From Combretum micranthum (lineage: Eukaryota; Streptophyta; Magnoliopsida; Myrtales; Combretaceae), in NCBI GenBank assembly GCA_024138025.1, contig JAMXBD010000633.1, forward strand, positions 1 through 64,000: 64,000 nucleotides of DNA, written 5' to 3'. Positions 49,591-61,079 of this stretch are shown here, one piece after another; positions within the stretch are counted from its first letter, which is position 1, and the number at the start of each line of letters is the position of its first letter. The translations under genes and the position numbers were made by a program. The notes under the pieces are model-generated. The model was not told the DNA's origin, did no database searches, and saw only the letters and a list, made by a program, of their open reading frames with translations.

Positions 49591-52003
49591 GTTACTTAAA
49601 AAAAAAAAAAAAAGAGGAAACGAAAAAAAATCTCTAACAATAAAGAGGTAACAACTTGTGATAGGATAGATAGCTAAACCTTACTCTTGAAATTTAATCC
49701 TTTCATTTATTCTTTTTTCAATTTCCTTTAATTTAAAAATCAATTGTTCGATTTTCCTCTATACTTAAAATATCTTATGACAACATTATAGCGTTATTAT
49801 TAATCTCAACCATTGACTATACAAGTCAGAGTCTTCAAATGAATTAATTGAAAAACAAAAAATTTATAAAAATAAAGGACTAACACTCCATAGTATAAGA
49901 AATATTACACATGACATAATAAAAGGCAAAATAGGTCTTTCTTTTTTCTCTCTCTATATATCTATTATGTGAATCCATTTTTATTCGTATCAAAATATCG
50001 AAATTAAAGTATGATAATTATTTTTTATAGTTATTTTATTGGACAGTTTCTTCTTTTTTATCTTCTCTTGTAGCCAAGTCTACACTACTCTTTCTGGCTC
50101 TTCTTTTTCTTCATTCTTTGTAACAAAAACTGCTTCCACTTTATTTTTTTATTTTTGCACCCAGCATGAGTACATATATATATATATATGTGTGTGTGTG
50201 TATGTAATGTCTCGTATCAGGTATGGCGAATTTGCTGGGACAAATGGTTAGATATGTATTGCGTAAATTACTGGAAAATAATGATTATAAATTCGCAAGA
50301 AAACAGAAAGATTTGGTGCTCTTTCAACATCAAAAGCAGGCCCAAGGAGAAGATGATTTGGGTAGCTAAAGGAATAGTGGAGCGTGTGCGTGCGAACCAG
50401 AATAATTGCACGGTATTTCATGGAGATTCCAATTCAAGACCCCACAAATTAGTTCAGTAATTTTATCTTTTAGTTTAAGAAGTCCAAGGGAGGCAAAAGT
50501 AGGTTCGTTTGTGTAATCAATGATTGGTCTAATGGTACATGTATGATTAAGTCATTATTTTTGCAAAGGCTAGTTTTTTGCTTTACACATTTTTTTTTGT
50601 TTTAAATCGTTGGTCCCAATTGAAAATTATTGAGCTTGATGGACAATCACTAGAAACCAAGAAAAAGGAAGTAAAGCATTTATTTTTGGATAATAACACA
50701 AATAAATAACCATTTTGATAATTGGTTTGGTTTCGTTTTCAAATCAAATTGATACCAAATCGATATAGATATGATATCGATGAAAAACTGACCGAACCAA
50801 ATCAATACTGATCTAACACTGATAAGTTACCGATATCGATAAAAATCCGATAATCCCAAGAAGCTCGAACCAATATTTTGACATTTTATAAACCCATTGT
50901 TGTCAATCCCGAGATAAGAGTGCAATAAACTCTATAAAATTCTAAATCCTACTAAAACAATCAAAATCACGTAGTATCTCCAATAACTCTTAAAATATTT
51001 AATTCATTGAATCGATAATAGCTATCAAGCATAGTTTAATTAAATATAAAAATTAACCGATGAAAAAACTCACAACATTTGGAATCAAACCCTGAACAAT
51101 TTTGAAAATGTAAAATAATGTAATATCAATTGCTTTCATACATGTTTAGATCGTCGTTTCAGTATCTTTTTAGCATCATTTTCAAATCGAACAGCTACTA
51201 AACCAATACAGGTATTATACTAATGAAAAATCGATAGTTTTACTTATAAACTGACCAAATCGAACTTATACTGAATTGATACTAATATGATAGAGATCTG
51301 ATACAAATAGAAATTCGACAATTCATACAGGAAGCACTTGTAAAAAAAAAAAAAAAAATCAACATATAAATAATTTGTATGCAAAATTATCTGGAGAGTA
51401 AGACTAATTGTTATCATTATCGTCCTCGAACGCGTCTCGTTCTACCTCTATTTCCTAACAATCAACAAACTTAGTCATTATCAATCTCTAAACGCAGTCG
51501 CATAGGAACGACGAAAGGGCTACGATTGTGATTTATTGTGTCATGGTGTCCTTGTCTGGTTTGGAAGTTCAAGGTTTTACGGGAATGATAAAGTTGACCT
51601 TCTAAAAATCTTATAGGGAGAAAGATTAGGGTTAAAGGTAATAATATATGGGAAGAGGGGTCAAATTGCACTACTATCTCTAGTTTTAAATTACTTTGAG
51701 GGCATTTTACTCATAATTGATGCTTTTTGTTAATTGGATAAACTTATGATCTATAATTCATTATTATGGTCACTGGTCAGATAATAGGTGATTTAATTTT
51801 CAATTAGTTTCTAATGAATATTCCAATGAAAATAATATTGTTAAGTGTCCCTCAACCAATATTAATAGTTAACACATAGTAAAAAAGTATAAGTCATGTA
51901 TTTATTAAACAAAAAAATACGATTAAAAAGTAAAAAAAAAAAAAAGCACCAAGAAAAACATTCTATATTTTATCAATTTTTTTCCTTTATATTTTTGTTT
52001 ATG
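49591..52003. other. Intergenic, no gene supported
   Basis: A compound (TA)n(TG)n microsatellite lies at about 50173-50201. 50700-51350 is rich in ACCGAACC/CGATATCGAT words, like small hAT-type repeats. Short frames at 50039-50460 and 51471-51671 have no recognisable content. A-runs lie at about 51342-51357 and 51931-51945. Confidence 0.4.
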
Positions 52004-52715
52004 TGTTGAGACCAAATTTATGGATTTATTAGCAAAAGTGCTTTCTAAATTTCCAACAGCAAATCTGATAAAACATTCCTATGGAGGATTAAACTGCAAC
52101 GAAAATTGAATGGATTCAAATCATAAAAATATGCTTTTTTAAATATATTTTTATTCAATTTGCAGTTTAATGTGTAGTGAGAGCAAAAGATTTGTTATTC
52201 AATTTGAGTTAAATCTTACTACACCTTTAAGACCTAGATCATACCGTGAAATTTTGCATCAATCTAAATATCTTTCAAAAATTAAATAAACATATTCAGA
52301 TCAAATAGCGGAAGCGAAATGAATCAAGAAAGCATATTTCCAACTACTGCAATCAAAATCCAAATCCTGAGTTATAGTGCTTCGTTTTCTGTTTTAGTTT
52401 TCCAAACTCTCACTTCTTACAATTTAATGGTGTAATTTTTCTAAAGGGAGGAGCAAGCTTAGTGACCCAAGTCAGAGAGTATCATATCCTATTTATAGAG
52501 CTCTGCCCATCACAAAGGATAAGGATGTGTCTAGGGAGTATGAGCGAGATTTTCTTGTGTTTTAAATATTTATTGAATGTTGGTATAAATATGGGTTGAC
52601 CTCATTAAAAATGGATCACGTTCAGAAATATATTTCTTAAAAATAGCAAAGGATTTCAATCGAAATCAATTTCAAAATGGAGCAATCTCATCGGATATAT
52701 TAGGTAATTCCAACA
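52004..52715 (-). repeat. 3' LTR of a truncated copia element
   Basis: On the - strand it starts TGTTGGAATTACC at 52715, directly after the polypurine tract, and contains a TATA core CTCTATAAATAGGATATG (about 52483-52500). The left limit is tentative: TGTTGAGACC at 52004 would give 712 bp with matching TG...CA ends. No second LTR remains. Confidence 0.6.
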
Positions 52716-52728
52716 TTCTCCCACTTGG
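52716..52728 (-). other. Polypurine tract of the truncated copia element
   Basis: On the - strand CCAAGTGGGAGAA immediately precedes the LTR start; this is the standard plant copia polypurine context. Confidence 0.7.
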
Positions 52729-53003
52729 TTCATTTAACCCAAACATCAAACATAACAAGGAGCTAATATATGAATCATGGCGATAGTCCTCTTATAGCGA
52801 GTATTATCTTCCATGCATTACAATATATCAAGTTTCTTAATACTAGCCCTTTGAGCTTAATGAATAAACCATATGTTTATTTTAGGTCCAAACTAAATGA
52901 TATTTCTCAAAATAAACAAATAAATATATGCACAAAACCATATGAGAAAGCATCAAACTGAATAAGAGTTCCATTGAAACAATAAATGTACGTACAATGA
53001 AAA

Positions 53004-54115
53004 TCACATCATGGAACCAAGTCCTATTCGCACTGCATGATCCTTAAAATTCTTTGGTGGCATGTCTTTAGTCAAAGGATCAGCAATCATCAACTTAGTG
53101 CTAACATGCTCAATGATCACTTTCTTTTTCTTAAAACATTCACTTATGGCTAAATATTTGATATCAATGTGCTTACTTTGACACCCACTCTTGTTGTTCT
53201 TAGCCATAAATACCAAATTTGAGTTGTCACAGTATATCCTCAATGGCCTAGAAATAGAATCCACAACTCTAAGTCCAAAAATGGAACTCTTCAACCATAC
53301 ACCATGTGAGGTGGCCTCAAAATAAGAAACGAACTCAGCCTCCATAGTGGAAGTAGCAGTGAAGGTTTGCTTTAAACTTTTCCAAGATACAGCTCCATCG
53401 GCTAGCATGAAAATGTAACCAAATATTGATTTCTGTGAATCAATGCAGCTAGTGTAGTCTGAATTAGAGTAACCAATCACCTTCAAATCATAGGTTTGTT
53501 TGTACATAAGCATGTGGACTTTTTTCCCCTAAAGATATCTCATAACTTTCTTTGTAGCCTTCTAGTGGTCAACACTTTGGTTACTCTGATATCGACCTAA
53601 AATTCCAACAACATACGTGATGTTAGGTTTGGTGCAAAGCTGAGCATATATAAGGCTTCCAACTGTTGAAGCATATGGAATGTTTTTTCATTTTTTCCCA
53701 TTCGAAATCATTTTTCGAGCACTGACTCAAATTGAATCTATCACCCTTCACAATGGGTGCTACACTTGGTGAACAATCCTTCATGTGAAATCTCTCTAAA
53801 ACCTTATTGATGTTCATGTGAAACTCTCTAAAACCTTATTGATGTAGGTCTCTTGACACAAACCCAAAATACCTCGAGATCTTCTCTATGGATCTTAATC
53901 CCAATGACATAAGATGTCTCACCCATACATTTCATATTAAAGTTCTTTAAGAGAAATTACTACACCTCATATAGCAAACCCTTTATCATCAAATGCAATC
54001 AAAATATCATATACGTATAACACAAGAAAATAAGTCTTACTCCCATTGGCCTTCTAGTACATACCTTGATCCATGACGTTCTCTTCAAAATCGAATAAAG
54101 TGATGATGATGTGTG
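53004..54115 (-). pseudogene. Truncated copia pol: RT end and RNase H
   Basis: Read on the - strand from about 54115: ITLFDFEENVMDQGMY, then YFLVLYVYDILIA (the YVDD box reads YVYD, so a catalytic residue is changed), MGETSYVIGI, INKVLERFHMKDCSPSVAPI (53817-53623 frame), then an open RNase H frame 53513-53004. That last frame keeps SNSDYTSCIDSQKS, TSTMEAEFVSYFEA and YCDNSNLVFMAKN, and ends with ADPLTKDMPPKNF. Stops and frame changes separate the blocks. Everything upstream (gag, protease, integrase, 5' LTR) is missing; homology ends abruptly near 54115. Confidence 0.88.
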
Positions 54116-54720
54116 CTAGGCGCGTATTTGTAATTTCCTGAGCTGTAAGAATCAATATGCGAACCTTGACCCAATGAAATATCCAAAATAGAATCAACGA
54201 TATATTTGAATGTGATCCTGGATCTGAGAACTTCACGAACCTCAGTATGAATTGATGGAAGAATCTTCACCCGTTAGTTGAGTAATCCTAAGAACCTTGA
54301 TATAGAGATCTCGACCCTGTAGGAAATACTGACTAAGAATCTTGGTATAATGAAGAACACAATAAGAATATCAAATTCTTGAAGAATTCACAAACTCTCA
54401 AAAGAACTCAAAGAGAAGAATTTTCTCTCAATTGATTTCAATAATCAAAGTAATATGTTCTTCATACATATACAAAGGCATACATATAATAATCAAATGG
54501 AAACCTAAAAGACACAAAATAAAACATGTCTATTAGCCAAAGAAAGCTGACGACCTATAATTCAAAAGTGGGTGGCCTTTAAAAACTTAAATATGTATAG
54601 TTTGTACTTTGGCTAAAGGCCAATAGCATAAACTCATAAGCCGACAGCGTAAGCTTTAAAGGTTGGTGGCTTTAGGACCATAACTGGTAGCTTTAGGTTA
54701 TCTTTAATTTTTTTAGTCCT
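54116..54720 (-). other. LTR-like leader sequence of uncertain parentage
   Basis: On the - strand this contains GAGAGAAAATTCTTCTC, GAATTCTTCAAGAATTTG and TTGTGTTCTTCATTATACC, a composition typical of the R/U5 end of plant LTRs. It lies between the copia truncation point and the gypsy pol end. It does not resemble the sequence beyond the gypsy gag start (63.7-64.0 kb), so I cannot say to which element it belongs. Confidence 0.3.
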
Positions 54721-55689
54721 TAGTACCATCTGATATAATGAAGTTGCTCGAATCTTTGCCAGTTCACCCCACAATGTTCAATAATTTTATTTCTCCTTCC
54801 ATAGTTGATTCAATGTGCTTTGCTCGATCCTCTATGAAGTTCTTGTAGTAAATATTGAATCCATCCCAAAGTTTCTTAACTCGGTTTCATGTTATCATAC
54901 CTCCGGGTACTTGAACTCATTGTGGTGAGCTCATTGTAGGCGAATTTTCATCATTTCCTATCTCTTTAAAAGGATTCGTCCTTGAATCAGCTTCGCCTAC
55001 ATCAAAAGGACTTAAGTCAAGAACATTAAATGTAATACTCACATTGTACTCACCTAACCGATCCAATTTATAAGCGTTGTCATTGATCTTTTTGACTACT
55101 TGAAAGGGTCCATCTCCTCGAGGCTCCAGCTTTGACTTCCTTTAAGATGTAAATCTCTCCTTCCTTAAGTGTACCCACATCCAATCACCTGGTTCAAAGG
55201 TAACTTTCTTTCTACCTTTGTTTGCTTGTTGAGCATTTTGCTCATTCCTCCAAAGACTTCAAGTTCTTTTGAATCACAGCTCACAATAAGGTCATCATCG
55301 TCCTGTTCACCACGTTAATTTGTCCATTGGTTTGTGAATGACAGGCGGTAGAGAACAATAGCTTAGTACCAGTTTGCTTCACAAAATTCGCTAGAAATGG
55401 CTCAAGAATTTGACATCCCTATCACTAACAATGCTTTTAGGAACGTCATGTAACCTGATGATCTCCTTAAAGAACAAGTCAATAATATGAGATGCATTAT
55501 CAGTTTTATAACATGAAATGAAATGTGCCATTTTTGAGAATCGATCCACGACTATAAATATGGAATCACAACCCCTCTTAGATCTAGGTAAACCTATAGC
55601 AAAATCTATAGAAATATCATTCCAAGGTCACTAAGCATAGGTAAAGAGGTATACAAAACATGAGGTATTCTCTTGATTTGGCTTTCTTG
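54720..55689 (-). pseudogene. Ty3/gypsy integrase core and C-terminus (distal piece)
   Basis: Read on the - strand from 55689: TCKKAKSR, then [67 protein letters not shown], then SQTNGQINVVNRTM, and after further breaks VTFEPGDWMWVHLRKERF and VVKKINDNAYKLDRLGEYN. Catalytic D are in SIDF and SDRD; NGQI replaces NGQTE at the third acidic site. Several stops and indels. It is the continuation of the zinc-finger piece at 60184-60473, from which a 4.5-kb nested insertion separates it. Confidence 0.88.
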
Positions 55690-55694
55690 CAAGT
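55690..55694. repeat. Target duplication, left copy, of solo LTR B
   Basis: CAAGT here versus CCAGT at 60184-60188. The original codon text of the host integrase (HCVT|CKKAKS) requires ACTTG on the - strand, so the right copy carries the mutation. Confidence 0.7.
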
Positions 55695-56340
55695 TATAAT
55701 ATACAAATAAATAAATTATAAAGAAGGGCAACGATGTCATTTGATTAAAAATATAGGGTTATATGGTCAACCCTAAAATATTTATGTTTTGATCACATGA
55801 TAGACACGTGACAGAAGATGAAAATTCGCAGCTCGAAAGTTGGCTTAAAATCCAACGCTGCTGGCCTGTCATCTGTACCCCACCGAACTTTTGCTAGCCT
55901 TCATGGTCGAAAATTTGATCCAAGAGCAAATGGCTCCCATATTTTAGAGATAAGATGCCAGCCTTCTTGTTAGTGTATGTGTATGGAGATTAAAGGGTTA
56001 CAAGTTTTCTTTTTAACCTAATCTATTCCTTCTTCTCCAAAACTTATTCCTATACCTAGAAACCTCTCTAAAAAGCTTTGTTTATGAGCTTTACATCAAT
56101 GGGAGATAAAGAAACAAGATCAAAGCGAGTTGATCATCTTCTTTTTTATGGAGATTTAAAGGAGATGTTTTTTTCCTAAGGTCTTTTTTGTTATTGAAAG
56201 AAGTGTTAAGAAGAAATCCTAATTTTTGTTGGAGAATTGGTATCTTACAATCAAGGAAGAACAAGAATTAAAGAATAGGTAAAACTAATTCTTTTCAATC
56301 CTTTTGATGTTAAAAGAGAAATCTTTCTTAGTTTTCTTTA

Positions 56341-56345
56341 TCTTT
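56341..56345. repeat. Target duplication, left copy, of solo LTR A
   Basis: TCTTT at 56341-56345 and again at 59034-59038, exactly abutting TGTAATGGCC on the left and GGGCCTTACA on the right. Confidence 0.88.
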
Positions 56346-57293
56346 TGTAATGGCCATGCTTTTATTCCCAATATCATATTATATATAAGTGATTATAGTT
56401 GCTTATTAAAATAAATAAATAACATGTATATATTTGAGTAGTGTAGAATAATTATGTTTGCATTAGTATAATAAATACTTAATATTAATTTATATATTGA
56501 TGTTGTATATGAAACGAGTAATATTAAATACATATATATTTCAAGTATAGTGTAGCAGTTTTTTTTTTTTTTTTTGGTAACCAAAAGCTAAAAAATGCTT
56601 TTATTTTACTTAAATTAATAACATTAATTAATTCTAATTAAAAGCTACTTTATTACCTTATGTGGCCTGCCTTAAAAGTCAATCTTTGGATAAACATTAA
56701 GCCAAAAATACCCCATTTTCGTCCAAAGTCAGACCACCCTCAAAACACCTCTCAAACAAGCACAAAACCCATTATTTTCTCTCCCAAAGCCACCCAACTC
56801 CAAGACCAAGATCCATATCAAATTCTTGCAAGTTGGCCACCGAAAGATCATTCTAAAGCCTTGAAAATCAAGCCCAAAGATTTGAGGTAAGTTTGAGTTA
56901 CATTTGATGCAAGTTTCATAGTGTAGAGTTTGTTAAATGAGAGTTTAATATGTATATATGTGTTGGTGATGTGTTGATGAAGGTTTAGTCTACCAAATGA
57001 AGTATAATATAAGCATGTTTAGTGGTTGAAGTGGGGAGAATGAAATGGAATGATGTATGAGTGGTGTAGTAAGGGTTAAGTGAAGTTGAGCTTGTCGAAA
57101 GTTGTATTGATTGGAGGGTGGAGATTAAAGTGAAATGATGTTGTTTAATGAGTTGGAAATGTATAATAGATGATGTGGAGTTCATATATCAAGTTATAGA
57201 GAGCTAAGAAAGTGTTTTGGTTGAAGTTAAAAGTGTTAAAGTTTGATAAAATGAAGTTTGAAAAACAAGAAAAATTCGTAACTCAGGGGAAAC

Positions 57294-57480
57294 CATGAAT
57301 CACGGGCGTGATTCAAGCCTTGGTAGGCTCGGGTTGGACAAATTTCATGAATCATGGGCGTGATTTTGAGAGAAAAAGCTTTGTTTTGGGAAGTCTTCAT
57401 GAATCACGGTCGTGATCCATACCTTGGTAGCCTCGGGTTGGTCAAAAACTTTGAAACTCAAAAATCACAGCCGTGACTCG
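57294..57480 (+). repeat. Near-palindromic AATCACGGGCGTGATT repeats in LTR A
   Basis: Four related words: 57294-57314, 57346-57366, 57398-57416 and 57463-57478. Each is close to an inverted repeat (AATCACG..CGTGATT). The first and third are 104 bp apart and each is followed by CTTGGTAG(G/C)CTCGGGTTGG, so a tandem unit of about 104 bp, itself split by an extra copy, is duplicated. Confidence 0.75.
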
Positions 57481-58608
57481 TATTTTCTCTGACACAATAC
57501 TATTTTATATTTTAATCATAACTATTTCATCTGACCTCCAATTGAGGTGATTCAAATTGTGTTGGAAAGCTTAAAAAGAGATCTACAACTTTTATGTTTT
57601 AAGTTTTCACAAATTTTAAGAGAAACAATGCTTAAATTTTAGTTTTTTTCAACTGATATACTTTTCAAACAAAGTTTAAAACTTATTATTGGTTGTTAAA
57701 AGTTCTCCCAAGCTTGATAGATGATCATTTAAGTATTTGTTGAATATTGTATGATAATATATTATATCTAAATGCTATGTGATGATGTTGTAATGGTTTA
57801 TTTGAATTTCTTTGGATGATTATACTTGAGATTTGATGAATATATATACTTGAACTAAGGGTGAGTTTGTAATTACTTCTTTTTACAGTGAGTGATCCCC
57901 TTTCGGTTATTCCCATTGATTCTCGAGCTAGTACAGGCACGCAGTAACGTGTTTGTTCTTTGCTTAATATAGGCATATCTTTAATAAATTTTAATATAGA
58001 AAAACTTAAACCTTTGTTTGAATTGGATGTCTTTTATGCTATTTAAATTCGTATCTGGCCTAGATGGCAGATCGGTATCCGGCTCGAGGAGTAGCACCTT
58101 GCTCAGATTAGGGGCACGGTAGATTAGGCGCTTAGGCCACCCCTGTCTTTTGATAAGACTTTCCTAAGTGGTACGGCGAGTAATTGATGGGGAAAATGGT
58201 ATCGATGTAACGTTTGCTTAAGCTTAGAATGAAATAATATGATTTAGTTCAAATGTTTATGGGAACAGTTGGACTAAGAGATGTTATGGACTAAGATAAG
58301 TGAAGTTATGTAACGGCTGTTAACCCTAGATAAAGTTATTTTCTCTTTTATGGATATATCATCTAGGAGATATAAGTGTCCGAGCTGCTTATATCAACCT
58401 CCTAGGCGTCGTAATCATTACTCAAGACCCCCAAATATCCTTATTGTTCGGAGTTTGAATACTTCAGTGATATTTGACTAATTAAAGATTATCTAATAAA
58501 TGAATGATTGTCACATTGCATTATAGTTTAAGATCGTGTGAGCCATTACGCATTTGTTTTTGTTACTTGTGTATTGGGCCTCTGGCTCATATTTTATCCT
58601 TTTCAGGT

Positions 58609-58683
58609 ATGGATGACGAATTCTATACGAGTATGGGATTTGGATCGAATTTTGAGGAGTTCTTAGATGATTGGGAGGAGTAG
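58609..58683 (+). CDS. 24-residue acidic ORF at the end of LTR A
   Basis: Begins three bases after the acceptor CCTTTTCAG: MDDEFYTSMGFG, then a stretch rich in F, E, D and W ending DDWEE and TAG. Nine of 24 residues are acidic. If the intron from 56887 is removed, this would be the last exon of a short LTR transcript. A similarly placed 26-codon acidic ORF exists in LTR B. No family is recognised, and translation is not shown; it may equally be a non-coding exon. Confidence 0.3.
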   Translation: MDDEFYTSMGFGSNFEEFLDDWEE

Positions 58684-59798
58684 AGACGACCTTGACGTTG
58701 ATGGAACCCTTATGTAATAGAATAGTTACATGTACATATATGTTTTGAAAACTTATGTATTAGTTAATAGGATTTTGTTATCTTTTGATGTATTTTGTAA
58801 ATGGCTTGTTTATGAGCCTTGTTTGTAATGTATGTATGTATGTATGTGTGTGTATATATATATGGTTGTATTATATACTATTAGTAATAAAGTTTATTCT
58901 TATAAGATATTGAGGCAAATAACAATACAAATTGATTCTGGATTACAACCTTACATATAATATTGCAGATTATATGTGGTTGGGGAATTGGGTTTGCTTA
59001 TTTTAAATATAGGGGTAAATCCAGGGCCTTACATCTTTGATGGAAGTTCTATTTGTGGGAGAAAATTTGGTGAAAACCCTAAATCTGGGATCGGAGAAAT
59101 TGTGATTTCAATCAAAGGAGAAAGGTGTGTATGAATTTAGAAATTTTAATTCTTTTGAGATTAGGGTTTTAAATGGTGAAATTATGGATGTCTTTATGGA
59201 AACATATTTGCCTTTAGTTTCTTTATGATAAGGTGATTTTATGGAATTAGGGTTTTGTTCCTTAAACTAATTCAGATACGACCTTACCTTGTTTATTGTT
59301 TGTGCTTGTAGGATTAGAAAATTTGTAATATGATTAAATGTTATCTGGCCTAAATCTTGATTTGCTACTTATCTATGGTTGGGTCTAGTAGGTTAGTGAG
59401 GAACGTTGCTACCAGGATAGCACTAGATGATCTGTGTGTGGCATTGTCCTGAGTGGAGTTGTTCACATAAATGATATTAGTAGTTTAGGAGTGATGCGAA
59501 AACGGTACCTAGGATATGTGCGAGTTCCCAACACCAATATACTTATATATTATTACTTTCTATGTGTTTGTTTTTACAGAGCATGAACTACTCTAGGTAT
59601 GAGACTAGATACATATGATTCGGAGCTGTGTTGCGTGTTTGACTAATTAAGATAATAAACTATGTGTGTTGCATTAGTTATTAAGTTGTATGTGAATTGC
59701 TAAATGATGTCTGTTCATGCGTATTTGCTTGTGGTTTGGCATACTAGGCCTTTGTGCTCACTCTTTTATCTTTTTCAGGAACAGGTGAAGATCCGATA

Positions 59799-59879
59799 AT
59801 GTTTGATCTGTTAGGCTACAATGTTAATGTAGATTATGGGGAGGACTACAACAGACTTGATTATCCTGTTGACTCCTAG
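59799..59879 (+). CDS. 26-residue acidic ORF at the end of LTR B
   Basis: Lies 20 bases after the acceptor CTTTTTCAG (59778): starts MFDLLGYNVNVDYGED and ends in a PVDS-type tail and TAG. Six of 26 residues are acidic, with four tyrosines. Position and character parallel the ORF of LTR A, and the upstream polypyrimidine text is alignable between the two (AGGCCT...GCTCA...TTTTATC...TTTTCAG). Function unknown; possibly fortuitous. Confidence 0.25.
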   Translation: MFDLLGYNVNVDYGEDYNRLDYPVDS

Positions 59880-60183
59880 ATATGTCCTAGATTAAAGATA
59901 GCTAGTGGAAGACCTTATGAAGTTTGATAATTACTTCTATGGATTTTGGAAATTTTATAAGTTTTATTTCTGATTATTTTAAGTTTGAGATATGTTGGCT
60001 TTGGTTTATACTAAAGAAGTTATTTGGATGTTTTGTTATTTGAAATATTTTAAACATGTACCCCATCTATATGAGAGTTTGGTGTTATTTCTATGTTTTG
60101 GATTAGAATCATAATTGCCTTAGTGTGTCCACCTTAGTAAGGATATGTGGTGGGTTGTAATGCCTTCATATTAGGGTGTTACA

Positions 60184-60480
60184 CCAGTCACACAATGACT
60201 ACAAATTCTTTTCACATCCCTTCTCATGTGAGGCCAATAAAAGCATTCAATCAATATATCTAGAGTTTTAATCACACCAAAATGCCCTATAAAACCTCCA
60301 TTATGAGACTCTTTGACAAGCAACTCCTTCATAGAACATTGAGATACACACAATCTCCTCTCAAAATAAAAAGTCCTCATGCTTATAAAACTTGTTAATA
60401 GATCCCTCCTCACATGTAGCATAAATAGTAGAAAAATCATGATCACTAGGATACAACTCTTTGATATATTCAAAACCTTA
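60184..60480 (-). pseudogene. Ty3/gypsy integrase zinc-finger piece
   Basis: Open - strand frame with the HHCC zinc site: SHNGGFIGHFGVIKTLDILI, YWPHMRRDVKRICSHCVT. The frame is cut at CVT by the end of solo LTR B, and the next residues (CKKAKSR) are found at 55689, beyond the insertion. The last codons of the open frame are LTR sequence. Confidence 0.88.
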
Positions 60481-60609
60481 TAATTTTATATTGAGCGTTG
60501 AGAGGACATACTTGTGCGATAAGGCACCACCAACCACATTTTCTTTACCTTGGTTGTAGCAGATAACATAGGGGAAAGTCTCAATGAACTCCATCTAGTA
60601 GGCATGTTT

Positions 60610-61075
60610 TTTGTTAAGCTTTTCTTACCCCTTCAAATGCTTCAGTGATTTGTGATTAGTGTGGATCAAAAACTCCTTTAGGCACAAATAATGTTGCCAA
60701 GTCTCCAAAAGTCTCATCAATGCACAGAGATACCTTATCATAAGTAGGGTAGCTCAAAGGTGCTCCATTCAGCTTTTCACTGAAGTAGGTGATTGGCTTG
60801 CCTTCCTGCATTAACACAACTCCAATGCTAATGCCAGATGCATCGCATTCAATCTCAAAGGTTCTAGAAAAATCAGGAAAAGACAACAAAGGCGCATAAC
60901 ATAATTTATATTTAAGTAAATTAAAAGCTTTCTCTTGTGTCTTTCCCCACTTAAAGCCAACAAATTTCTTTACAATTTTAGTTAATGGCGCTACTGGTGT
61001 ACTAAAGTCTTTCACAAAGAGTCTATAAAAACTAGCAAGACCATGAAAACTTCTTACCTCAGTGATGCTAGTAAG
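60610..61075 (-). pseudogene. Ty3/gypsy RT connection and RNase H
   Basis: Frame at 61015-60656: MKDFSTPVAPLTKIVKK, FKWGKTQEKAFNLLKYKL, PLLSFPDFSRTFEIECDASG (RNase H catalytic D in CDAS), [32 protein letters not shown]. Downstream text is broken: the usual TDHKSL region reads out of frame. Upstream, EVRSFHGLASFYRLF-like text at 61020-61075 joins it to the RT. Confidence 0.85.
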
Positions 61076-61079
61076 TGTA

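Larger units (their letters stand above)
56346..59033 (+). mobile_element. Solo LTR A, 2688 bp, nested in solo LTR B
   Basis: Termini TGTAATGGCC and GGGCCTTACA are near-perfect inverted repeats with TG...CA ends, and TCTTT target duplications flank it. No gag or pol. The + strand carries a GC-richer leader (about 56700-56886: ACACCTCTCAAACAAGC, TTTTCTCTCCCAAAGCC) ending in a donor GATTTGAG|GTAAGT (56887). A long intron-like stretch follows, then a polypyrimidine acceptor CCTTTTCAG|GTATGG (58606) opening a short terminal exon with a 24-codon ORF and a TA/TG-rich 3' region. A long LTR of this type is typical of large gypsy elements; the lineage is not assigned. Confidence 0.85.
55695..60183 (+). 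mobile_element. Solo LTR B (about 1.8 kb), interrupted by solo LTR A
   Basis: Inserted into the gypsy integrase. The right end is ...GGGTGTTACA (60183). The left end TATAATATAC is what TGTAACACCC would become after mostly transition-type decay. A 5-bp target duplication (CAAGT/CCAGT) flanks it. Without the nested 2693 bp it is about 1.8 kb. No internal retroelement region or second LTR is present, hence a solo LTR, or less likely a non-coding element. On the + strand it looks like a transcription unit: leader to a donor GAATAG|GTAAAAC (56279), then an acceptor CTTTTTCAG|GAACAGG (59778) and a short ORF. Confidence 0.75.

Noticed and set aside
57294..57480. CRISPR-like reading of the four spaced palindromic words
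   Set aside because: Plant nuclear context, only four diverged units, irregular spacing and no cas genes; it is an LTR-internal repeat.
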